In this document: positions 1-8,374 of the stretch, one piece after another
Layout of the letters: each line of letters opens with the position of its first letter
How positions within the stretch are numbered: the stretch's first letter is position 1
Assembly: GCA_003233295.1 (NCBI GenBank)
Contig: QILJ01000135.1
Span: 1 to 10,807 of the forward strand
Reading direction: 5' to 3'
DNA from: Ignavibacteria bacterium
GTDB taxonomy: Bacteria; Bacteroidota; Ignavibacteria; Ignavibacteriales; Melioribacteraceae
Length of the DNA: 10,807 bases
The notes under the pieces: model-generated
Database searches by the model: none
The model's input: only the letters and a program-made list of their open reading frames with translations
What the model was told of the DNA's origin: nothing
Made by a program: the position numbers and the translations under genes

Positions 1-1
1 A

Positions 2-367
2 AAAGAAAAAATTTCTAGATCGTTAGCCAAAGAAAAAAAGAACTCTTCCAACGTAAATGCTTCAAGTCAATCGGAAAAGCCAAGTATTCAAAAAAACAGC
101 GTCGCTGCAAACACGAAAGCTAAACCGGTTTATCCGTTCGACAAAAGTAAATCAGTTGATCTTGATAAGTTACTTACTACTGAAGAAGCAGTAACAGCAC
201 CGAGTAATGGTCTTGCGCAACCTCATTTAGCTGGACAAGGTAATACTTTCGAATCTCCATTTAGCGGATTTTTTATCAGACAAAGAGAAGCCGAAGCGAG
301 AAAAGAGAGTTTGAGAATTAGAGAAGATTCATTAAAACAATTAAAAGATTCAGAGACTAATAAATAA
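2..367 (+). CDS. C-terminal part of an unrecognised low-complexity protein (5' end outside the window)
   Basis: An open frame runs in from the left edge and stops at TAA 365-367, giving the last 121 residues of a protein whose start is not in the window. The first 50 or so residues are rich in Lys, Ser, Asn and Ala with no hydrophobic core, as in a disordered tail or linker. The last 28 residues are strongly charged and show a 7-residue pattern (ESLRIRE, DSLKQLK, DSETNK at about 102-121) that suggests a short helix or coiled coil. There is no membrane segment and no cysteine. I do not recognise the family and assign no function. The frame looks real because it stays open for its whole length with ordinary codon use and ends just before an intergenic region carrying a promoter. 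A structural or envelope protein with a disordered C-terminus is possible but not shown. Confidence 0.6.
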   Translation, partial: KEKISRSLAKEKKNSSNVNASSQSEKPSIQKNSVAANTKAKPVYPFDKSKSVDLDKLLTTEEAVTAPSNGLAQPHLAGQGNTFESPFSGFFIRQREAEARKESLRIREDSLKQLKDSETNK

Positions 368-395
368 AAAATGTGAATTTTAGAAAAATTGATTT

Positions 396-424
396 TTGAA
401 ATTCAGCTAATAATTTTCTATATT
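396..424 (+). promoter_or_regulatory. Putative sigma70-like promoter of rpmE2
   Basis: A -35-like TTGAAA (396-401) is separated by 17 bases from a -10-like TATATT (419-424). Each box matches five of six positions of the sigma70 consensus, and transcription would start about 25 bases before the rpmE2 ATG. The stretch is very AT-rich, so chance matches are common, and the primary sigma factor of Bacteroidota prefers different boxes. Confidence 0.4.
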
Positions 425-458
425 TATTGTTCTGAAAAAATATTTATTAGGTAAAGAA

Positions 459-707
459 ATGAAAAAAGGTATTCATCCAGAAAATTATAGACCTGTTGTT
501 TTTAAAGACATGTCGATGGACTATGCTTTCATTATTAGATCGACAGCAGAGACAAGCGATACAATTGAATGGGAAGATGGAAATACTTATCCATTAGTTA
601 AGTTAGAAATCTCAGATAAATCTCATCCGTTTTTTACTGGTAAGCAGATGATACTTGACTCTGCCGGTAGGGTTGAAAGATTTAATAGAAAGTATGGTAA
701 AAAATAA
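459..707 (+). CDS. rpmE2: 50S ribosomal protein L31, type B
   Basis: This 82-residue protein is a component of the large ribosomal subunit, where L31 helps bridge the 50S and 30S subunits. It starts [19 protein letters not shown] and carries the conserved blocks [18 protein letters not shown] (about 44-61) and [12 protein letters not shown] (about 69-80) typical of L31. It has no cysteine, so the zinc-binding CxxC pair of type A L31 is absent; this together with the length identifies the zinc-independent type B form. In other bacteria the type B form is often induced under zinc limitation by Zur, but I see no Zur-like palindrome upstream, and here it may simply be the only L31. The start ATG is preceded by a weak AGG about seven bases upstream. 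The gene sits alone between its own promoter-like site and an intrinsic terminator, so it is probably monocistronic. Confidence 0.97.
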   Translation: MKKGIHPENYRPVVFKDMSMDYAFIIRSTAETSDTIEWEDGNTYPLVKLEISDKSHPFFTGKQMILDSAGRVERFNRKYGKK

Positions 708-733
708 AAACTATTACAAGTTTTGTGATTTAT

Positions 734-768
734 AAAGGCTGTTGATAATTTATCTTCAGCCTTTTTTT
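734..768 (+). terminator. Rho-independent terminator after rpmE2
   Basis: AAAGGCTG (734-741) pairs perfectly with CAGCCTTT (757-764). The loop of about 15 bases can itself pair GAT with ATC, and the T run at 762-768 follows directly. It lies 27 bases after the rpmE2 stop and is the clearest terminator in the window. Confidence 0.85.
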
Positions 769-796
769 ATTTATATTCCCCTTTATACACTAAAAA

Positions 797-825
797 ATGA
801 TTCCCTTTTTTTATATCTTTATAAT
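797..825 (+). promoter_or_regulatory. Putative promoter of the rsmB transcription unit
   Basis: A perfect TATAAT (820-825) lies 17 bases after a weak -35-like ATGATT (797-802, three of six matches). Transcription would start near 832, between the rpmE2 terminator and rsmB. The -10 box overlaps the alternative TTG start at 825, so that codon would not be in the transcript, which supports the ATG at 864. Confidence 0.35.
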
Positions 826-863
826 TGTCTTTATTTAAACAGATTTCGTTACGAAAGGAACTC

Positions 864-1994
864 ATGAACGTAGGAAATGGATATTTAAAACTGAACCTCT
901 ATCAAGGTGTTAGAGGAATTGCAGTAAAAATATTGAATAGAATAGATAGAACTGATGCATATCTTGAGAAGATGCTCGAGATAGAATTTAAGCAGAACGA
1001 ACTTCAAGGTAATGATAAAGCGTTATTATACGAAATTGTGCATGGCGTTATCCGACATCTAGGCAGAATTGATTGGGTATTAACAGGATTTTATAAAGGA
1101 CAATTCTCAAAGTGTATTCCCAATGTGAAAAATGCGATGAGGGTGGCGCTCTACCAAATTTTATTTTTGGATAGAGTTCCCGATTACGCCGCAGTTAACG
1201 AAGCTGTTGAGTTTGTAAAAAAACTTCAAGGTGAGAACTCGGCAAATTTAACAAATGCAGTTTTACGAAATATCATACGTAATAAGAATGGGATAAGATA
1301 TCCCGACCGTGAAGAAGATCTGGTGAATTATCTTTCTGCTTATTATTCCCACCCGACTTGGTTAGTTAAAAGATGGATCAAAAGGTATGGTGAGGAATTT
1401 ACTGAGAATCTTCTAAAAGCCAATAATAATAAGCCAAAGATGTATCTTCGTGTGAATAATTTAAAGACAAATAAGGAAGAATTTAAAACGTTATTGGATT
1501 CAGTTGGTCTTGTATATTACGATAGTAAATTCATCCCGGATTTTATTCAACTTAGGAACTTAACTAACATTACCGATTGGAAATATTTCAATAAGGGATA
1601 TTTTACAATCCAAGATGAAAGCACTGCATTTTCGTGTTACTTATTGGATGTAAATCCATCTCATCGTGTGCTTGATCTTTTTGCTGCACCTGGAGGGAAG
1701 ACAAGTTTGCTGGCAGATCTTATGCACAATGAGGGTGAGATCATTGCTATTGATAAGTACGAAAGCAGATTAAAAATGTTAGAAAAGAATCTTGAAAGAT
1801 TGGGTGTTAAAAATGTGAAGCTTATAGAAGCGGATGCGCTTGAGTTTAATGATGAAGAGAAATTTGATAAAATATTATTGGATGTTCCTTGTTCCGGTTT
1901 AGGTACACTGACAAAGAAACCTGATATAAAATGGAAAAGAGATGTTGGCGATATAAGAAAATTATCTAAACTGCAGCCGAAGCTTCTTTATTGA
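864..1994 (+). CDS. rsmB: RsmB N-terminal fragment: NusB-like domain plus SAM-binding core
   Basis: This is the upstream part of the broken rsmB, 376 residues from ATG 864. An in-frame TTG at 825 would add 13 residues, but it overlaps a TATAAT box and has no ribosome-binding site, whereas ATG 864 follows AAAGGAA at 854-860. Residues about 15-142 form the NusB-like RNA-binding domain (VRGIAVKILNRI near the start, then VNEAVEFVKK and LTNAVLRNII). Residues about 150-250 are the linker and RNA-binding region with YLRVN. The methyltransferase core has motif I LDLFAAPGGKT (270-280), which binds SAM, and motif IV DVPCSG with Cys343, the cysteine that helps release the product in this family. The last few residues before the TGA (PKLLY) lead into the frameshift. 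Without the downstream part this fragment lacks the nucleophilic cysteine and should not methylate. Confidence 0.7.
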   Translation: MNVGNGYLKLNLYQGVRGIAVKILNRIDRTDAYLEKMLEIEFKQNELQGNDKALLYEIVHGVIRHLGRIDWVLTGFYKGQFSKCIPNVKNAMRVALYQILFLDRVPDYAAVNEAVEFVKKLQGENSANLTNAVLRNIIRNKNGIRYPDREEDLVNYLSAYYSHPTWLVKRWIKRYGEEFTENLLKANNNKPKMYLRVNNLKTNKEEFKTLLDSVGLVYYDSKFIPDFIQLRNLTNITDWKYFNKGYFTIQDESTAFSCYLLDVNPSHRVLDLFAAPGGKTSLLADLMHNEGEIIAIDKYESRLKMLEKNLERLGVKNVKLIEADALEFNDEEKFDKILLDVPCSGLGTLTKKPDIKWKRDVGDIRKLSKLQPKLLY

Positions 1995-2218
1995 AACCCG
2001 GAGGGGAATTGGTGTATAGTACATGTACAATTGAACCCGAGGAAAATTTTGAAGTTATTGAAAATTTCTTGAAAGAGAATAGTGATTTTGAGTTAGTTAA
2101 TGCAAATAAATATTTCCCCGAAAAATACGTGGGTGAAAATAACTGTATGCAGACATATCCTAATGTCCACGGTTTTGACGGAGCATTTGCTGTAAAATTA
2201 AAACGTAAAATAAATTAG
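1991..2218 (+). CDS. rsmB: RsmB C-terminal fragment carrying the catalytic cysteine
   Basis: This is the downstream part of the broken rsmB, about 75 residues in the -1 frame relative to the first part. The homologous frame is open from about 1976 (AEASLLKPGG); a TTG at 1991 is the first formal start codon, but there is no ribosome-binding site and it is unlikely to be translated independently. Motif VI, VYSTCTIEPEEN (residues 8-19), contains Cys12, equivalent to the nucleophile that attacks C6 of the target cytosine in RsmB/NOL1/NOP2/Sun enzymes. The C-terminal FDGAFAVKLKRK (62-73) is the usual last strand, where family members read DGFFxAxLxR. The end is therefore intact and the lesion is confined to the join. 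Confidence 0.6.
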   Translation: MKPGGELVYSTCTIEPEENFEVIENFLKENSDFELVNANKYFPEKYVGENNCMQTYPNVHGFDGAFAVKLKRKIN

Positions 2219-2235
2219 AATTTGGGAATAAACCA

Positions 2236-5114
<2,879 letters not shown>

Positions 5115-5642
5115 ATGTTAAATAACTTGAAATTAAATTTAGCTGAATCGATCGCACTGAAAAAATTTACTAAAACTCAAAATTTTGGTAATAGTTTCAG
5201 GCAGTTTATATCGAATGCAAAAGATATTATGGTAATATTACCTGAAAATCTTGAGGATATGAAAGCTGCGTTTAAAGTTATAAAACATTTTAATACGGAG
5301 AAAAAAAATATATATTTATATTTTAACATCGATGTTGCTAATTATATTCCCGTTGAACTTAAATATATAACAGTAACATTTAATCCAGCCGATAAAACAA
5401 AAATTGGACTTCCGACCAAAGATCATCTTGCTAAAATTGAAATAATTTTCTTCGATTTAGTGGTCGATTTAAATAGGGAAGACAATATTTTCTACTCCGT
5501 TATCAGCAGTGCCCCAAAATCAAAATACAGAGTTGGGTTTACTAAAAAGAATTCCGATAAATTCTATAATTTTCAAGTGCCTAATGAAATAAATTCTGAA
5601 AAATCATATAGAAATTTGTTAAATTCTATTAGAATGTTTTGA
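5115..5642 (+). CDS. Uncharacterised 175-aa protein resembling an isolated N-terminal half of a family 9 glycosyltransferase
   Basis: I do not firmly recognise this gene. Its ATG immediately follows the ligA stop, so it is probably translated with ligA. The protein is basic and Asn/Lys/Ile-rich, with no signal peptide or membrane segment. Its pattern recalls the first Rossmann domain of GT9 (heptosyltransferase-like) enzymes. It has a hydrophobic strand IMVILP (38-43), a helix and a second strand NIYLYF (65-70), then FFDLVVDLN (112-120). This is followed about 10 residues later by SAPKSKYRVGF (132-142), resembling the family's 'yDlviDl ... agakrriGf' block. At 175 residues it is half the usual 340 or so and lacks the C-terminal nucleotide-sugar domain, so it is unlikely to be an active transferase. 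Similar patterns also occur in short Bacteroidota proteins called DUF6913, an equally good guess. The match is by eye only. Confidence 0.75.
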   Translation: MLNNLKLNLAESIALKKFTKTQNFGNSFRQFISNAKDIMVILPENLEDMKAAFKVIKHFNTEKKNIYLYFNIDVANYIPVELKYITVTFNPADKTKIGLPTKDHLAKIEIIFFDLVVDLNREDNIFYSVISSAPKSKYRVGFTKKNSDKFYNFQVPNEINSEKSYRNLLNSIRMF

Positions 5643-5687
5643 AATTATTTATTTTCTCAAACTCAATAAAATATTAAATCAAAGAAT

Positions 5688-6044
5688 ATGAGCGATTCAG
5701 TAAATTTTGATATTAAGACCGAAAATGGTATAGCAGTTTTCAAATTGAATGAATCACGTTTTGATTCTCAAATTGCTGGTTTAGTTAAAGCCGAATTCAC
5801 AATTTTATTATCGGAAGATGTAAACAAGCTTGTTATTGATTTATCCGAAGTAGAATATTGTGACAGTTCCGGTTTAAGTGCTTTGTTATTGGCATTCAGA
5901 ATTTTACAATCCCAAGAGGGACAAATCAGAATTGCAGCACCACAAAAGAGTGTTAGAACACTTATCCAAATTTCACAACTGGATAGAATTTTACCTATAT
6001 TCGATTCTGTTGAAGAAGCTGTAAAGGATTTAGAAACTATTTAG
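5688..6044 (+). CDS. STAS-domain protein, anti-sigma-factor antagonist type
   Basis: This 118-residue protein is a single STAS domain like SpoIIAA and RsbV. Such proteins bind an anti-sigma kinase and release a sigma factor or another partner, and are switched off by phosphorylation. The key loop is present: VIDLSEVEYCDSSGLSALLL (49-68), with Ser60 or Ser61 in the DSSG motif as the likely phosphorylated residue. The remaining strands and helices fit the fold (IAVFKLNESRFDSQIA near the start, IRIAAPQKSVRTLIQISQL at 80-98). It follows the GT9-like gene by 45 bases and precedes the symporter by nine. No cognate kinase, phosphatase or sigma factor lies in the window, so its partner is unknown. 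An RsbW-like anti-sigma kinase elsewhere is the expected partner; a role in lipid or polysaccharide regulation cannot be excluded. Confidence 0.92.
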   Translation: MSDSVNFDIKTENGIAVFKLNESRFDSQIAGLVKAEFTILLSEDVNKLVIDLSEVEYCDSSGLSALLLAFRILQSQEGQIRIAAPQKSVRTLIQISQLDRILPIFDSVEEAVKDLETI

Positions 6045-6053
6045 GTATTCCCT

Positions 6054-7505
6054 GTGGACCGTACAGTTGATTATGTAATTATTGCTACCTATTTAGTTGG
6101 TGTGGCAGTATTCGGAGCTATTAAAGGCGGTAAACAAAAAAGTTCATATGATTATTTTTTAGGGGCAAAATCAGTCCCATGGTGGGCGGTCTGTTTTTCA
6201 ATTGTTGCTGCTGAGACAAGTACATTAACCTTTATATCTATTCCCGGTCTTGCTTACTTGACCAACATGAATTTTCTTCAAGTTACATTCGGCTATCTTC
6301 TGGGACGAATAGTTATCGCTGTTTATTTTCTTCCCGCCTACTATAAAGGTGAAATGACTACGGCTTATTCATTTTTAGAAAATAGATTCGGCGCTAAGAC
6401 AAGAAAGTTCTCATCGATAATTTTTATTTTTACACGTATGGCTGCAGACGGAGTAAGATTATTTGCAACAGCTATACCGCTAAAATTGATGCTTGATATT
6501 AGTTACCCAGTAGCCATTATTATAATTGCTATAATAGCTTTGACCTATACTTATATGGGTGGTGTTAAGGGGGTTATCTGGGTTGATGTTATACAAATGG
6601 TGATATATCTCGGTGGTGCGGCAATTGCACTTGGATTTATTCTCTGGGATTTTTTACCCGATGGAATAAACTCAGTAATTGCTGCGAGTCAAGTCGATAA
6701 TAAGCTGCAAGTAATTAACTGGGGATTCAATGAAGGGTTCAAAGGCTTTTTCACTGATCCCTATACCTTACTGGGCGGATTGATCGGCGGTGCATTTTTA
6801 TCAATGGCTTCTCACGGTACCGACCAGTTAATTGTTCAGAGATTGCTTACAATCAAATCATTGAAAGAAAGCAGAAAAGCTATTGTGGGTAGTGGTGTTT
6901 TGGTTATAATACAATTTGTTATATTTTTATTTGTTGGTCTTGCTTTATATGCTTACTATGGAACCGGTGATTTAAGCACGTTAGGTATTTCTAAATCGGA
7001 TGAAATATTTCCTCTATTTATAATACATAAATTACCGGTTGGGATATCGGGAATAATAATTGCGGGATTATTTGCAGCAGCATTATCAACACTTGCGGGC
7101 TCGATGAGCGCCTTGGCATCTTCTACAATGCTGGACCTTTATAAACCATTTACCGGAATAAACGATCAAGTAAAAGAGCTTAAAATATCTAGATACTTTA
7201 CTATATTCTGGGCAATAATGCTGGTTGGTTCCGCTCTCTTTTTTATGGAATCCTCTCAAACAGTTGTTGAACTTGCTCTAAGTATTGCTTCGTTTACATA
7301 CGGCGGACTGCTCGGTACTTTTATTCTCGGCTTGGTCAATAAAAGAGCAACTCAAGAGGATGCCCTTGCCGGGTTCACTGGAGGGATTTTTATCATGATA
7401 ACGGTTATTTCTCTTCAATTAGTTGCATGGACGTGGTACACTCTAGTTGGAGTTATTGCCACTGTTATGATCGGTTCTTTTTTGAGCCGTTTACAAAAGA
7501 ATTAA
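6054..7505 (+). CDS. Sodium:solute symporter (SSS family) permease
   Basis: This 483-residue inner-membrane protein belongs to the SSS family, which couples uptake of sugars, amino acids, proline, nucleosides or vitamins to sodium entry. About 13 hydrophobic segments are visible, and the length fits the family. Conserved features include DYFLGAKSVPWWAVCFSIVAAETST (33-57), the MGGVKGVIWVDVIQ block (168-181), and GLFAAALSTLAGSMSALASST (338-358). In the last block Ala342, Ser345 and Thr346 align with residues of the Na2 sodium site in Vibrio SGLT, so sodium coupling is likely. The substrate cannot be read from the sequence. The start is GTG at 6054, nine bases after the STAS stop, with AGG overlapping that stop; the first helix begins directly after it. 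Its link with the STAS and HAD neighbours looks like simple operon packing. Confidence 0.93.
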   Translation: MDRTVDYVIIATYLVGVAVFGAIKGGKQKSSYDYFLGAKSVPWWAVCFSIVAAETSTLTFISIPGLAYLTNMNFLQVTFGYLLGRIVIAVYFLPAYYKGEMTTAYSFLENRFGAKTRKFSSIIFIFTRMAADGVRLFATAIPLKLMLDISYPVAIIIIAIIALTYTYMGGVKGVIWVDVIQMVIYLGGAAIALGFILWDFLPDGINSVIAASQVDNKLQVINWGFNEGFKGFFTDPYTLLGGLIGGAFLSMASHGTDQLIVQRLLTIKSLKESRKAIVGSGVLVIIQFVIFLFVGLALYAYYGTGDLSTLGISKSDEIFPLFIIHKLPVGISGIIIAGLFAAALSTLAGSMSALASSTMLDLYKPFTGINDQVKELKISRYFTIFWAIMLVGSALFFMESSQTVVELALSIASFTYGGLLGTFILGLVNKRATQEDALAGFTGGIFIMITVISLQLVAWTWYTLVGVIATVMIGSFLSRLQKN

Positions 7506-7528
7506 TTAAATTAAAATTTGAGTATCTA

Positions 7529-8371
7529 ATGCTTGATAAAAGAAAGTTAAGAAACCTTAAACTGATTGTATTCGATCTTGACGGGACATTACTTAACAGT
7601 GATGGAGAGATAGGGAAAGAAAGCATTAGATTAGTAAGGGAACTAAAGAAGAAAGGAATGAGGTTCACTTTTGCATCGGGACGTCTTCACAGCGCTATTG
7701 TTGATCATGCAAAAACTTTGGAATTGAGAACTCCGCTTATTACTTTGGATGGTTCTCTAATAAAAACTTTGGATAATGAGATAATTTTTGAATCATACAT
7801 CCCGACAAAGTACGTTAAACGTGCATTAAAACTAGCTGATCTGCATATACTGAAGATAGCCTTGTGCCATGCAGATGCAATTTATTATGATGCTACTAGT
7901 TCGATTATCCCAAATTTGATTGAAAAATTTGGTGCAAAGTATATTGAAATTGATTCCTACGAAAAGTATCTTAAAAATACTTTAGAAATTGTAATGGTTG
8001 GTGAGTATAAAAGAACGATAAGACAAGTGGTTAAGAAATTATCGTTCCCCCATGCTTTTGGATTGGATGTGTCATTCTATAAATCTCAAAGTAGAGGGGA
8101 CATATACTTTTTTGAGGTACGGAAAAGAGGAGTAAGTAAAGGAAAAGGTTTGATAAGGTTGGCAAAATATTTGAAATTAAAAGTTCATGAAGTTGCTGTT
8201 CTAGGCGATTGGTATAATGATCTACAGCTTTTTCAAACTGATGTATTAAAGATTGCAATGGCTAATGCAGTAAATGAAATTAAGTATCTTGCCGACTTAG
8301 AAACAAAAAGAACAAATGATGAAGACGGAGTAGCAGAATTTTTAGAGTTAGTTTTGAAGGCTAAAGAATAA
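7529..8371 (+). CDS. Cof-type HAD-superfamily phosphatase
   Basis: This 280-residue cytoplasmic enzyme is a Cof/type IIB HAD hydrolase, a family that removes phosphate from sugar phosphates, flavin mononucleotide, pyridoxal phosphate and similar small molecules. All four catalytic motifs are visible: motif I VFDLDGTLL with nucleophile Asp16 and acid/base Asp18, motif II FASGR with Ser50, motif III Lys204 or Lys206 in VSKGKG, and motif IV LGDWYND with Asp227 and Asp231 for magnesium. Between motifs II and III lies the C2B-type cap (about 85-195). Cof members often read GD(S/G)xND where this has Trp-Tyr. I chose ATG 7529, 23 bases after the symporter stop, because an ATG at 7427 would overlap the symporter by 79 bases and add 34 residues with no family similarity. 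No strong ribosome-binding site is visible. The substrate is not predictable. Confidence 0.92.
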   Translation: MLDKRKLRNLKLIVFDLDGTLLNSDGEIGKESIRLVRELKKKGMRFTFASGRLHSAIVDHAKTLELRTPLITLDGSLIKTLDNEIIFESYIPTKYVKRALKLADLHILKIALCHADAIYYDATSSIIPNLIEKFGAKYIEIDSYEKYLKNTLEIVMVGEYKRTIRQVVKKLSFPHAFGLDVSFYKSQSRGDIYFFEVRKRGVSKGKGLIRLAKYLKLKVHEVAVLGDWYNDLQLFQTDVLKIAMANAVNEIKYLADLETKRTNDEDGVAEFLELVLKAKE

Positions 8372-8374
8372 ATT

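Larger units (their letters stand above)
864..2218 (+). pseudogene. rsmB: 16S rRNA (cytosine-967-C5)-methyltransferase, disrupted by a frameshift
   Basis: This entry covers the whole rsmB locus. RsmB transfers a methyl group from S-adenosylmethionine to C5 of C967 in 16S rRNA. The reading frame changes near 1977-1994: the first part ends at TGA 1992-1994, and the rest continues in the -1 frame to TAG 2216-2218. The two parts together hold every expected region: NusB-like RNA-binding domain, SAM-binding core, and both active-site cysteines. Between LQ (1971-1976) and the LKPGG block (from 1991) only 14 bases remain, where E. coli RsmB, as I recall it, has ten residues (30 bases). This points to a deletion of about 13-16 bases rather than one miscalled base. 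The remaining sequence has AAGCTTCTT at 1980-1988, and its two frames read KLL and (E)ASL, both fitting the missing helix, as expected if two repeat copies collapsed into one. It could be a real mutation or an assembly error. The surviving codons look otherwise undecayed, so any loss is recent. Confidence 0.75.

Noticed and set aside
375..404. Inverted repeat GAATTT/AAATTC with inner AAAAA/TTTTT after the first gene, as a terminator
   Set aside because: The stem is almost all A-T, has a bulge, and no T run follows it. In sequence this AT-rich it is likely chance, and it overlaps the putative -35 box of rpmE2.
825..863. TTG 825 as the start of rsmB
   Set aside because: It overlaps a perfect TATAAT box and lacks a ribosome-binding site, while ATG 864 has AAAGGAA just upstream and family similarity begins after it.
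1971..1996. Programmed -1 ribosomal frameshift to produce full-length RsmB
   Set aside because: No X XXY YYZ slippery heptamer is in the right frame, no downstream pseudoknot is apparent, and a frameshift would still leave four to six residues missing from a conserved helix. RsmB is not known to use programmed frameshifting.
5643..5687. Promoter ahead of the STAS gene (TAAAAT near 5667)
   Set aside because: The -10-like box has no credible -35 partner at 16-18 bases, and the 45-base gap is too AT-rich for this to be more than chance.
7427..7528. Earlier ATG start for the HAD phosphatase
   Set aside because: It would overlap the symporter by 79 bases and add a Cys/Phe-rich stretch unlike any HAD N-terminus; the catalytic motif sits at the normal distance from ATG 7529.
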